A stretch of 64,000 nt of DNA from positions 186,001-250,000 of the forward strand of contig JAZKJM010000004.1 of the NCBI GenBank assembly GCA_040384265.1, in the 5' to 3' direction. Numbering within the stretch: position 1 is the stretch's first letter; the number at the start of each line of letters is the position of its first letter. A program made the translations under genes and the position numbers. This document shows, one piece after another, positions 36,512 through 44,841 of this stretch. The stretch comes from Pseudomonadota bacterium (lineage in GTDB: Bacteria; Pseudomonadota; Alphaproteobacteria; Rickettsiales; UBA3002). Below the pieces are notes generated by a model, which had not been told where the DNA came from, ran no database searches, and saw only the letters and a program-made list of their open reading frames with translations.

Positions 36512-38221
36512 TTAGGGGGTTGTTGGTTGTTTCGGGTTGGGCGTAAAATCAATTACCGTGGCGCCCTCGAACATGCCAAGCACGGCCTGAACTTTTGGGT
36601 GCTGGATCGCGTAGTCGCGCTGCTGTTTGAGCACGGCATTGCGCTGCTCGCGGATGGTGGGCTCGCCTTCGGCCTGCTCGCTATAGACGATGTTCCAGCG
36701 CGTGCCGGTCCATTCGGCGAGGCGGCGGTTGATGCGAGCGGCGACATCCGCCGCCATATGGCCGACGGGCTTGATTTCAATGCGGCCGGGCGCGAAGGCG
36801 ACCAGGCGCATATCGTTGATGAGGTGCGAGCCCAGAACAGCTTCGCGCTTCTCTTCGAACAGTTGCACCACTTCGAGGAAGGAATGCAACTCGACCACCG
36901 GCTGCGGCTCGATGTTGACGGCGGTGGCAAGCGATGTGGCGGCCATCACGGTCGCCCCGGCGGGGCTGCCGCTGGCGATGGCGCTGCTGCTGAGCGCGTT
37001 GCTGGTGCTGTGAATGCTGGCGCTTGCGCCGCGCGTGGGGGCGGGGCCGGAAGGCAGCGGGCCGTTGCTTTGCACCGCGCGCACCAGCTCGGCGGGCGTG
37101 GGCAGGGCAGCGGCATACCCGAGGCGGACGAGGATCATTTCCAACGTGGCGCTGGCATGGGCGGCGTGGCGCATTTCTTCGGCGCCCTTGGTCAGGATTT
37201 GCCAGGCGCGGGTGAGGGCGGGAACGGAGAGGCTGGCGGCCATTTCTTTGGCGAGCGCCTGCTCGGCGGGCGAGTAATTGAGGTTGCTGACGAGCGGCGG
37301 CGCGACCACAATGCGCGTGAGGTAATGGGTGATGTCGAGCAAATCCGACAGCAGCATTTGCGGGTCCGCGCCTTGATGGTGGAGGGCCTGCACCGCGCCC
37401 AGCGCCTCATCCGCTTTGCCGGTGAAGAGCATTTTGAGCAGCGTGAAGCTTTGCGTTTTGTCGGCAAGGCCGAGCATGTCGCGCACCGATTCGGCGGTGA
37501 TGGTGACGGCGCCCTGCGCATCCGTATGCATGGCGATGGCCTGGTCGAGCAGCGACAGCGAATCGCGCACGGAACCTTCGGCGGCAGCGGCAATCAGCGT
37601 CGCGCAATCGGCGGGCAGGGTGATATTTTCCTTCACCGCCACGTTGACGAGATGCTGCGCGAGCTCGTCCATCTCCACGCGTTTCAGGTCGAACTTCTGG
37701 CAGCGCGAAATGATGGTGACGGGGATTTTGCGGATCTCGGTGGTCGCGAAGATGAACTTCACATGCGGCGGTGGCTCTTCCAGCGTTTTCAGGATCGCGT
37801 TGAAGGCGCTTTTGCTGAGCATGTGCACTTCATCGATGATGTAGACTTTGTAGCGGGCGCTGGTCGGTGCGTATTGCACGGAATCGATCAGGTCGCGCAT
37901 GTTATCGACGCCGGTGTTGGAGGCGGCATCCATCTCGATCACATCCACATGGCGGTCTTCGGCGATGGCGATGCAGTTGGGGCAGATGCCGCACGGCGTG
38001 GTGGTGGCCTCGCCCATGCCGTCGGGCCCGATGCAGTTGAGGCCGCGGGCGATGATGCGTGCGGTGGTGGTTTTGCCGATGCCGCGAATGCCCGTCAGCA
38101 GGAAGGCATGCGCAATCCGCCCCGACGCGAAGGCGTTGGTGAGCGTGCGCACCAGCACCTCCTGGCCGATAAGATCGGCAAAGGTCTGCGGGCGGTATTT
38201 ACGAGCGAGGACGCGGTACAT
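36512..38221 (-). CDS. dnaX: DNA polymerase III subunit gamma/tau
   Basis: The clamp-loader ATPase has 569 residues. It begins YRVLARKYRPQTFADLIGQ and has Walker A GIRGIGKTTTAR, a zinc site built from C-GICPNC (and the preceding Cys in GLNC), Walker B YIIDEVHMLS and the SRC motif ISRCQKFDLKR. Domain III with a collar (about 240-360) is followed by an Ala/Ser-rich linker (about 385-435) and a C-terminal tau-like domain. It opens the minus-strand dnaX-ybaB-recR cluster; the SRP RNA gene lies upstream on the same strand. Confidence 0.96.
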   Translation of the reverse strand: MYRVLARKYRPQTFADLIGQEVLVRTLTNAFASGRIAHAFLLTGIRGIGKTTTARIIARGLNCIGPDGMGEATTTPCGICPNCIAIAEDRHVDVIEMDAASNTGVDNMRDLIDSVQYAPTSARYKVYIIDEVHMLSKSAFNAILKTLEEPPPHVKFIFATTEIRKIPVTIISRCQKFDLKRVEMDELAQHLVNVAVKENITLPADCATLIAAAAEGSVRDSLSLLDQAIAMHTDAQGAVTITAESVRDMLGLADKTQSFTLLKMLFTGKADEALGAVQALHHQGADPQMLLSDLLDITHYLTRIVVAPPLVSNLNYSPAEQALAKEMAASLSVPALTRAWQILTKGAEEMRHAAHASATLEMILVRLGYAAALPTPAELVRAVQSNGPLPSGPAPTRGASASIHSTSNALSSSAIASGSPAGATVMAATSLATAVNIEPQPVVELHSFLEVVQLFEEKREAVLGSHLINDMRLVAFAPGRIEIKPVGHMAADVAARINRRLAEWTGTRWNIVYSEQAEGEPTIREQRNAVLKQQRDYAIQHPKVQAVLGMFEGATVIDFTPNPKQPTTP

Positions 38222-38266
38222 GGGCGCACTATAGTGGGGGGCATAGGGGGATGCAAGTGCGCGGGG

Positions 38267-38731
38267 CTATTTTTCTATCGCGTAGAACATCTCTTTTTTT
38301 GGTTCAAAAGAAATTTGGTTCTTATTTAGGACGTTGAACCCAATTTTGCCACATTCTGCATTGGATGGATTGCACTCAAAGACAGATTGAGCGGTATCTG
38401 GAGATAGGATCACGACTGTGTTGCGGCTGTCGGTCAAATGATCAAAAGAAAGAAACGTTTTTCCTATTAGGTCTTTGGGATCGCCACCTGACTTTGATGG
38501 GTCACTCACGATCGTTTGCACGGATGTTTTTGCAGTATCTTTGCTAAGAGAAAGAAGAAAAACGGTAACGCCATTCCCGATGTTTGACTTCACGCCAGCA
38601 GTGCCGGGTATGGGCGAATCAGCGCCGCTGACCGGTATGAGTGCTGGTGCCGCAGGGACAGTAGCCGCGCCCGCGCTACCGCATGCTGCGATGCTGGTGT
38701 AGGCGAGTGCAAAAATCGTTAAAATTTTCAT
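38267..38731 (-). CDS. Small putative lipoprotein of unknown function
   Basis: The 154-residue product has a signal peptide with a lipobox-like IAAC (Cys at residue 17), a short Pro/Ala-rich spacer, then a globular region (VTVFLLSLSKDTAKTS; GKTFLSFDHLTDSRNTVVILSP; CNPSNAECGKIGF with two further Cys). It is not recognised. Base composition is visibly more AT-rich than in the flanking dnaX and ftsK genes, which suggests later arrival. The ATG at 38731 has no clear ribosome-binding site. Confidence 0.65.
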   Translation of the reverse strand: MKILTIFALAYTSIAACGSAGAATVPAAPALIPVSGADSPIPGTAGVKSNIGNGVTVFLLSLSKDTAKTSVQTIVSDPSKSGGDPKDLIGKTFLSFDHLTDSRNTVVILSPDTAQSVFECNPSNAECGKIGFNVLNKNQISFEPKKEMFYAIEK

Positions 38732-39193
38732 ATACCGCCCTATTCTGATCGAGAGCATGATTTTTGTTGAAGAGAGCCAACTTTCTATCAGTCAGCATTG
38801 CTGCCAGTCAATGGCAGTGTGTGCCTCATTTCCTCCCCATTGTCATACCCGCGCCGGCTGGCATCCATCGCGCGTGAGCGTCAGGAATACCACCGACAAG
38901 AAAGCGGGACCCCGTCGTGCGATGGGGTGACGTGGTGGGAGGAGGCTCCAGGTGTGGGGTGGTCATATGGGTTGCGCTTGCGCGCGATGGATTCTGAGAC
39001 ACTCGTAGCGAAGCGCAGAGAGGCGAAGCCAACCTCAGGATGATGTGGAGAGGATGGGGGACGCGAGGGAACAATAAAGAAAATGGATGGCCGATGTTTA
39101 TCGGTGCGTAGCCCTCCGGGCGAGCCGGAGCGTCAGCGAACGAGGGGGAGCGGCAGCTGGGGGCGGCTTCGCCCCCACGCGGCAAAGCCGCTG
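38732..39193. other. Gene-poor region with decayed and palindromic repeats
   Basis: No convincing CDS. TGTCATACCCGCG at 38841-38853 resembles one arm of the palindromic repeat at 36423, without a matching partner. Further on, GGGGGCGGCTTCGCCCCC and GCGGCAAAGCCGC hairpins lie at about 39158-39193. Open frames here show no homology signal or ribosome-binding site. Confidence 0.6.
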
Positions 39194-39221
39194 AAACAAA
39201 GACCTAATCGCTACGCGATTA
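39194..39221 (-). terminator. Intrinsic terminator of the SRP RNA gene
   Basis: In minus-strand orientation TAATCGC-GTA-GCGATTA is followed by GGTCTTTGTTT. It begins immediately after the closing stem of the SRP RNA. Confidence 0.8.
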
Positions 39222-39222
39222 A

Positions 39223-39313
39223 GTGGCTGGCGGACGACCCGGTGCGTATTCGATACGGTTGCTGCCTTTCGGCCCTGGCCGGGTTTTCAAAGGACACCGC
39301 CCGCCGCCAGCCG
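39223..39313 (-). ncRNA. ffs: Signal recognition particle RNA (4.5S-type)
   Basis: Minus-strand RNA with terminal stem GGCTGGCGG (39312-39304) pairing with CCGCCAGCC (39233-39225). Its apical part carries the universal Ffh-binding domain: CCAGGGCC-GAAA-GGCAGCAACC, i.e. the CAGG / GNRA / AGCA symmetric-loop pattern. Length about 91 nt fits the small bacterial SRP RNA. It lies upstream of dnaX on the same strand, a common association, and is divergent from ftsK. Ends are estimated from pairing. Confidence 0.9.
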
Positions 39314-39479
39314 CGAATAGTGTTCGCATAGATACACTGGCCGCGCAAGTGGATTTGCGAGGGATTTTCGGCCGCACGGCGCTTGTTTCAGGCCGTGGGG
39401 CTGGTATGATAGCGGCGCGAAGGCGCTGGGTTATCCACAGCGCGGGCAACGGAATTTTATGCAGTAGGGATGAATAGCC

Positions 39480-41801
39480 ATGATGGGTCGGATTGTCGGG
39501 GCGATGCAGATGCCGCCGTTTATTAAGCGGCGGGCAGGCGAGATTACGGCGCTGGCGCTGGCGCTTTTTGGCGGGCTGATGCTGGTGACGCTGGGCACCT
39601 ACCATGCGGGCGACCCGTCGCTGAACCATTTGAGTGACGCACCGCCGCGCAACGCGCTGGGCTTTTTCGGCGCGAATGTGGCGGATACGATGAAGCAAAC
39701 CATCGGCTGGATGAGTGTGTTGCTGGTGTTTGCCAGCTTCGGCTGGGCCTGGCGGCTGGTGCTGAAGGACCGCGGCGTGCGCATGGCATGGCGGGTGGTG
39801 GCGCTGCTGTTTGCCATTCTCGGCGGGGCGACGCTGCTGGCGCTGTTGGCGGCCAAAACGCAGGCGGGCTTTATGCATCAGGCCGGCGGTGCGGTGGGGA
39901 TTCTGATCGCGTTTAAGCTGGTGCCGCTGCTGAGCGTGTGGGGCACGGGGCTACTTGCCACGCTGGTGCTGCTGGCGAGCCTGCCGATTGCGCTGGGTAT
40001 CAAAATGCATGAATGGGCGGCGATGGGCTATGTGATGCGCATCGTCGGCGGGTTTGTGGCGGATGCGGCACGCGGGTTTGTTGGCCTGTTCCGCAGCCAT
40101 CCGCAAGCGGAGGAAGACGAGGAAGAGGACGAGGAATACGAAGAGGAAGACGCAATCGACGAGGAAGAGGACGAAGAGGAGGAAGACGCGCGCGACGGGC
40201 TGCTGGGGCCGCGCATCGAGGCCAAGCCGAAGAAGCGCATCGAAACCAAGAAGGTGAAGAAAGCGACCGACCAGAGCGCGCTCGACCTGCGGGCGCGGAC
40301 GGGGGATTATTCCATGCCGTCGCTGAGCATGATGCAGAAATCGCCCACCAAAGGGCCCAAGCAGCTGAGCGAAGCGGCGCTGGAGCAGAACGCGCGCCTG
40401 CTGGAATCGGTGCTGGGGGATTATGGCGTCAAAGGCGAGATCACGCGGGTGCGGCCGGGGCCGGTGGTGACGCTGTATGAGTTCGAACCGGCGGCGGGGA
40501 TTAAATCGAGCCGGGTGATTGGGCTGAGCGACGATGTGGCGCGCTCCATGAGTGCGATTTCGGCGCGTATTTCGGTTATCACGGGGCGCTCGGCGCTGGG
40601 GATTGAACTGCCCAACGTGCACCGCGAAACCGTCTATATGCGCGATTTGTGCGAGGACGCGACGTACGAGAACACCGAGGCGAAACTGCCGCTGGTACTG
40701 GGCAAGGATATTTCCGGCGAGCCGATCATTGCCGATCTCGCCAAGATGCCGCACGTGCTGGTGGCGGGGACGACGGGCTCGGGTAAATCGGTGGCGATTA
40801 ACACGATGATTATGTCGCTGATCTATCACCACACGCCCGAGACCTGTAAGTTCATCATGATCGATCCGAAGATGCTGGAATTATCGGTCTACGATAACAT
40901 TCCGCACCTGCTGGCACCGGTGGTGACGGAGCCGGGCAAGGCCGTCGTCGCGCTGAAATGGGCGGTGAAGGAGATGGAGCAGCGCTACCGGTTGATGAGT
41001 AATCTGGGCGTGCGCAATATCGACAATTACAACAAGCGGCTGGAGGAAGCCCGCAAGAAGGGCGAGGAGCTGACGCGCAGCGTGCAGACCGGGTTTGACC
41101 CCGAGACCGGCAAGCCGATCATGGAGAAACAGGCGATGGATATGACGGCGCTGCCGTTTATCGTCGTCATTGTCGATGAGATGGCGGATCTGATGCTGGT
41201 GGCGGGTAAGGATATCGAAACCTCGATCCAGCGCCTTGCGCAGATGGCGCGGGCGGCGGGGATCCACATCATCATGGCGACGCAGCGGCCATCGGTGGAT
41301 GTGATTACCGGCGTTATCAAAGCCAACTTCCCGACGCGGATTTCGTTCCAGGTGACGAGCAAAATCGATTCGCGCACCATTCTGGGTGAGCAGGGCGCGG
41401 AGCAATTGCTGGGGCAGGGCGACATGCTTTACATGGCGGGCGGTGGGCGTATTACGCGCGTTCACGGGCCGTTCATTTCGGATAAGGAAGTCGAGAATAT
41501 CGTCGCCTATTTACGCACGCAGGGCACACCGCAATACGACATGGCGGTGACGCATGACCCAGAGGCCGAAGGCGAGGATGGTGAGCTGTTCGAGGAAGAA
41601 GAAACCGAAGCCGAGCGCGCGCTCTACGAGCAGGCGATGCAGTTTGTGATCCGCGATGGCAAAGCGTCGGTCAGCTATGTGCAGCGGCGGCTCAAAATCG
41701 GTTATAACCGTGCCGCGCGCATCATCGAGAAGATGGAAGCCGAGGGCATTGTGGGCGCCGCCAACCATGTCGGCAAACGCGAAGTGCTGGTGCGGGAGTA
41801 A
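39480..41801 (+). CDS. ftsK: FtsK/SpoIIIE DNA translocase
   Basis: FtsK pumps chromosome termini through the division septum and activates XerCD. The 773-residue protein has four membrane segments in residues 15-170, an acidic Glu/Asp-rich linker (about 210-240), an alpha domain (LSEAALEQNARLLESVLGDYG and RPGPVVTLYEFEPA), the motor with Walker A GTTGSGKS and Walker B IVVIVDEMADLM, the signature ARAAGIHIIMATQRPS, and a C-terminal gamma winged helix (DGKASVSYVQRRLKIGYNRAA). The ATG at 39480 is followed at once by a second ATG. lolA follows 46 nt after the stop. Confidence 0.96.
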   Translation: MMGRIVGAMQMPPFIKRRAGEITALALALFGGLMLVTLGTYHAGDPSLNHLSDAPPRNALGFFGANVADTMKQTIGWMSVLLVFASFGWAWRLVLKDRGVRMAWRVVALLFAILGGATLLALLAAKTQAGFMHQAGGAVGILIAFKLVPLLSVWGTGLLATLVLLASLPIALGIKMHEWAAMGYVMRIVGGFVADAARGFVGLFRSHPQAEEDEEEDEEYEEEDAIDEEEDEEEEDARDGLLGPRIEAKPKKRIETKKVKKATDQSALDLRARTGDYSMPSLSMMQKSPTKGPKQLSEAALEQNARLLESVLGDYGVKGEITRVRPGPVVTLYEFEPAAGIKSSRVIGLSDDVARSMSAISARISVITGRSALGIELPNVHRETVYMRDLCEDATYENTEAKLPLVLGKDISGEPIIADLAKMPHVLVAGTTGSGKSVAINTMIMSLIYHHTPETCKFIMIDPKMLELSVYDNIPHLLAPVVTEPGKAVVALKWAVKEMEQRYRLMSNLGVRNIDNYNKRLEEARKKGEELTRSVQTGFDPETGKPIMEKQAMDMTALPFIVVIVDEMADLMLVAGKDIETSIQRLAQMARAAGIHIIMATQRPSVDVITGVIKANFPTRISFQVTSKIDSRTILGEQGAEQLLGQGDMLYMAGGGRITRVHGPFISDKEVENIVAYLRTQGTPQYDMAVTHDPEAEGEDGELFEEEETEAERALYEQAMQFVIRDGKASVSYVQRRLKIGYNRAARIIEKMEAEGIVGAANHVGKREVLVRE

Positions 41802-41847
41802 CGCGATTCTACTGGAAAACTTATGCGCGGCATTCTATAGCTCGCGC

Positions 41848-42558
41848 ATGACGAAATCATGGATGATGGGCTGGGTGAGCGTGGCGCTGTGTGCGGCAAG
41901 CGCCGTGGCGGCGACACCGGGCAACTATAACCTGCCGGATGCGCCAAGCACCGCTGTGGCCAAGCCGGTCGCTACCTTCACGCCCATTAAGCCGATCCGC
42001 GCGGCCACCGAGGCCGATGCGCCGGATGTGGCGCGGGTGGAGGCATATCTCAGCACCATCAGCAGCATTGTCGCGGATTTCACGCAGATTTCGGCCGATG
42101 GCAGCGTGGGGGCGGGCAAGTTCTACCTCAAGCGGCCGGGCAAAATGCGCTGGCAATATGCGCCGCCAACGCCGATCCTGCTGGTCAGCGATGGCAAGGT
42201 CATCACCTATTATGACGCCGGGCTCGACCAGGTGAGCTATATCGGGATCGATGATACCTTGGCTGGGTTCCTTGCCAAAAAGGACATTTTGCTCAACAGC
42301 GCCTCGACACGGTTGACGAATTTTGAGGTTAAAGACGGGTTTATCCGCGCGACGGTGGTGCAAAAGGCCAAACCGGCGGAAGGCAGCCTGACGCTGGAAT
42401 TCACCGATAAACCAATACAATTCAGCAAGATGATGGCGATTGACGCGACCGGGAATGCCACCACCATCCAGCTCAGCAACGCCCAGTTTGGGCCGGTGCT
42501 GGATAATAAGATGTTCATCTTCGAGGATTCCCGCAGCGTTCATCGGAAACGACGTTAA
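41848..42558 (+). CDS. lolA: LolA-like periplasmic lipoprotein carrier
   Basis: The 236-residue protein has a signal peptide (MTKSWMMGWVSVALCAASAVA), then a short Pro-rich spacer and the LolA fold: VEAYLSTISSIVADFTQIS, GKFYLKRPGKMRWQYAPP, ILLVSDGKVITYYD and LTLEFTDKPIQFSKM. LolA carries lipoproteins from the LolCDE transporter to the outer membrane. An ftsK-lolA order is frequent in proteobacteria. The upstream in-frame extension overlaps ftsK in another frame and is not used. Confidence 0.9.
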   Translation: MTKSWMMGWVSVALCAASAVAATPGNYNLPDAPSTAVAKPVATFTPIKPIRAATEADAPDVARVEAYLSTISSIVADFTQISADGSVGAGKFYLKRPGKMRWQYAPPTPILLVSDGKVITYYDAGLDQVSYIGIDDTLAGFLAKKDILLNSASTRLTNFEVKDGFIRATVVQKAKPAEGSLTLEFTDKPIQFSKMMAIDATGNATTIQLSNAQFGPVLDNKMFIFEDSRSVHRKRR

Positions 42559-42639
42559 TACATTTCACACAACTGTCACACTCAATACCCCTGCAATCCG
42601 TTACATTGGGTTTAAGAGAAAAAACACCAGGGGAACTAC

Positions 42640-42852
42640 ATGCAACAGCTGGAACGCACCAAACTTGAAGAGCTGATGATGGCGATGGTCGGGCTTGAGA
42701 CCATGGCCTACATCAAGCCGGTAATGGAAGGTGCGCTGACCAATTACGCTGTGTTTGCGGCCGATGGCACCCAGCTGGCGATTTTCGAATCCGAAGAAAA
42801 AGCCTATTACAACGCTGTGAAGCATAACCTCGCACCCGTTAGCATTCACTAG
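42640..42852 (+). CDS. DUF1150 small protein
   Basis: The 70-residue protein has the DUF1150 pattern: LAYI-KPV-type MAYIKPVMEG, YAVFAADGTQLAIFES, and the C-terminal LAPVSIH. The family is restricted mainly to alphaproteobacteria and is of unknown function. CAGGGG lies upstream of the ATG at suitable distance. It is not overlapped by neighbours. Confidence 0.85.
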   Translation: MQQLERTKLEELMMAMVGLETMAYIKPVMEGALTNYAVFAADGTQLAIFESEEKAYYNAVKHNLAPVSIH

Positions 42853-42927
42853 CCTTTCGTTGCCGACCAAAAACAAAAAATACCGCAAACCATGTCCCTC
42901 TTTTCGATTGTTCAAAGGACATGAACC

Positions 42928-43029
42928 ATGCTGATTGCCATCACCGCTTGCGTTAGTATTCTCTGGGTTGCGGCCCTTGGCATTTACCTGAGCCCCGCCT
43001 ATAGCCGCGTGGATGCGCGCAAGGAATAG
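42928..43029 (+). CDS. Possible 33-residue single-pass membrane peptide
   Basis: Short frame MLIAITACVSILWVAALG with a hydrophobic N-terminal helix of about 20 residues, followed by a polar tail ending VDARKE. AAAGGA lies about 10 nt before the ATG. The tail and ribosome-binding site resemble real small membrane proteins, but the length allows a chance frame. Confidence 0.45.
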   Translation: MLIAITACVSILWVAALGIYLSPAYSRVDARKE

Positions 43030-43063
43030 GGCTTTCTCTCACTATCGTTTTTAGCGCACCGTC

Positions 43064-43160
43064 GCTTCGCGCGTCGCCTCTCGGCGACTTCCCCTCACCC
43101 AGCTGTGTCTAGGCGGCTTGCGCCGCCAAGACTGCGCAGCCCTCTCCCGCAGGCGGGAGA
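43064..43160. repeat. Cluster of short GC-rich hairpins
   Basis: The gap before xthA holds GTCGCCTCTCGGCGAC, GGCGGCTTGCGCCGCC and CCCTCTCCCGCAGGCGGGAGAGGG hairpins, an intergenic repeat pattern without coding potential. Confidence 0.7.
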
Positions 43161-43218
43161 GGGGAAGAAGGGGGCGGTTGGTGGGGGCATGCGCGTCTAT
43201 AGATATAAAAGAACCTTT

Positions 43219-43305
43219 GTCATCCCGGGTTTATCCCGGGATCCGGCCTCACCATGGGCACCGAGTGTGCTGAGCGGCCGGATCCCGGCACAGGGCCGGG
43301 ATGAC
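43219..43305. repeat. GTCATCCCGGG-type palindromic repeat
   Basis: GTCATCCCGGG ... GGATCCGGC at the left is mirrored by GCCGGATCC ... CCGGGATGAC at the right. It shares terminal GTCAT/ATGAC with the elements at 28147 and 36423 but has different inner arms. Confidence 0.85.
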
Positions 43306-43354
43306 AGGGTGTGGGGGTTGATATGGGTAATCGGCCTTCGTGTGGCGTACCCGC

Positions 43355-44152
43355 TCAGGCGAGCGTGACCATGACGGGCACGTGATCCGACGGCGTATCG
43401 AAGCCGCGGGCGTCGCGGTAGATGAGGCCGGATTTCAGGTCGCTCTTCAGGGCAGGCGATAGCCAGATGTGATCGAGGCGGCGGCCGCGGTCGGAGGCGG
43501 CCCAGTCGCGGTTACGGTAGCTCCACCAGCTGTAGAGTTTCTGGTCGTGCGGGACGAGGGCGCGCATCGCATCCACCCAGCCGCCGCTCTGGCGCATGAG
43601 GTCGTTGAGCTTATCGACCTCGATGGGCGTGTGGCTGACGATTTTGAGCAGCTGCTTGTGCGACCACACATCATGCTCCAGCGGTGCGATGTTGAAATCC
43701 CCCAGGATGACGACGCGGTGGTGTTTTTTCACCTCCTGCTGCGACCAGTCGCGCATGGCATCGACGAAGCGGAGTTTCTCATCGAATTTGGAGTTGAGCG
43801 CGGGGTCGGGGATGTCGCCACCGGCGGGGACGTAGAAGTTGTGCAGCTGGATGCCGCCTTCAAGCTCGGCCGCGATATGGCGCTTCTGGCCGTTGCCGAT
43901 CATGTCGTGCGTCGCCACCAGTTTCAGCGGAATTTTGGAGAGGATGGTGACGCCGTTATAGCTTTTCTCGCCGGTGAACACGATGTGCTTGAAGCCAAGG
44001 CGGGCCACCAGCTCGTGCGGGAAATGCGCATCTTCGACTTTGGTTTCCTGCAGGCACAGCACATCGGGCGCGTGGGCGGCGACGAAACGGCTAAGCATAT
44101 CCTCGCGGATGCGGATGGAGTTGACGTTCCAGCTGGCGATTTTTATGGGCAT
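43355..44152 (-). CDS. xthA: Exodeoxyribonuclease III
   Basis: AP endonuclease and 3'-5' exonuclease of base-excision repair. The 265-residue enzyme shows all four motif regions: IASWNVNSIR, VLCLQETKVED, VILGDFNIAPLEHDVW (with the active-site Asp and Asn) and a C-terminal DTPSDHVPVMVTLA with the catalytic His. The ATG at 44152 gives the conserved MPIKIASWN start. It is a single gene. Confidence 0.95.
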   Translation of the reverse strand: MPIKIASWNVNSIRIREDMLSRFVAAHAPDVLCLQETKVEDAHFPHELVARLGFKHIVFTGEKSYNGVTILSKIPLKLVATHDMIGNGQKRHIAAELEGGIQLHNFYVPAGGDIPDPALNSKFDEKLRFVDAMRDWSQQEVKKHHRVVILGDFNIAPLEHDVWSHKQLLKIVSHTPIEVDKLNDLMRQSGGWVDAMRALVPHDQKLYSWWSYRNRDWAASDRGRRLDHIWLSPALKSDLKSGLIYRDARGFDTPSDHVPVMVTLA

Positions 44153-44194
44153 GCGCGCGACTATAGTGCCTTCACCCAAAAAGGGGAGGGGTTT

Positions 44195-44689
44195 TTACGC
44201 GGCGTCGCGGTGTGTTTTTGCGGCCTGAAGATCCACCAGCTGCTGGAGCTTGCCATAGTCGATGTTGCCTTGGGTATCGACCACCTGATCGGCGCCGCTG
44301 ACGCCAACCTGCGGGCTCACCTCGCGTTTGGCTTTGGTGACTGCTTCCGAGACAGAATCGTAGGTCACCGCACCACCGACAGGTGCGCCGCCGCCACCGG
44401 CCGCGGTTTGGCCGGGAGGGCTAAGGTCGAGCGTGACGGCGGGGCCAAACGGGTCGGTCTGGGCGAATGGTTCGAGGTTGAAGCCCTTGGCTTCGATCGC
44501 GGCGACCACTTCCTCGGTGGCGCTGATACCGGCTTTTTGGAGGTCTTCATCCAGCGCGAGGAAATCAGTTTGGGTAAAATTTTCGGGGGTGTATTTTTTC
44601 AGGATGTCATCAAGCGCGGTGGGCGACGGGGTGGAAATAAGCGGACTTTGCGTCAACGCAGCACTGACAATACCAGCGATGGCAGTCAT
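44195..44689 (-). CDS. Hypothetical protein
   Basis: The 164-residue protein is not recognised. It has no clear signal peptide; the start MTAIAGIVSAALTQSPL is mildly hydrophobic. The middle is acidic and helical (DDILKKYTPENFTQTDFLALDEDLQ), followed by a Gly/Ala-rich linker (TAAGGGGAPVGG) and a helical tail. A strong AGGAGGCCC ribosome-binding site precedes the ATG at 44689, supporting expression. Confidence 0.65.
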   Translation of the reverse strand: MTAIAGIVSAALTQSPLISTPSPTALDDILKKYTPENFTQTDFLALDEDLQKAGISATEEVVAAIEAKGFNLEPFAQTDPFGPAVTLDLSPPGQTAAGGGGAPVGGAVTYDSVSEAVTKAKREVSPQVGVSGADQVVDTQGNIDYGKLQQLVDLQAAKTHRDAA

Positions 44690-44841
44690 AAGGGCCTCCT
44701 ACATAGAGTGTTCGGTCGCCGTACATGGCAACGTTCTCTTATTAGCAGAATCAAATAAAAAGTCTTCAGCTAATTGAAGGGTGTCAACAGCTTTGTGTCA
44801 TGCTGCTCATTTTTCATCGCTTTTGTGGCGCACAAATCACG

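Noticed and set aside
36527-38329. 600-codon plus-strand frame opposite dnaX
   Set aside because: It covers the complement of an unmistakable dnaX and has no ribosome-binding site or motif.
39219-39878. Minus-strand ORF running over the SRP RNA and into ftsK
   Set aside because: Its start lies antisense to ftsK and its end is within the structured RNA; Arg/Gln/His-rich with no family.
44195-44689. Possible structural partner of the pseudopilin next door
   Set aside because: No shared motif, no prepilin leader and a separate ribosome-binding site; association would be guesswork.
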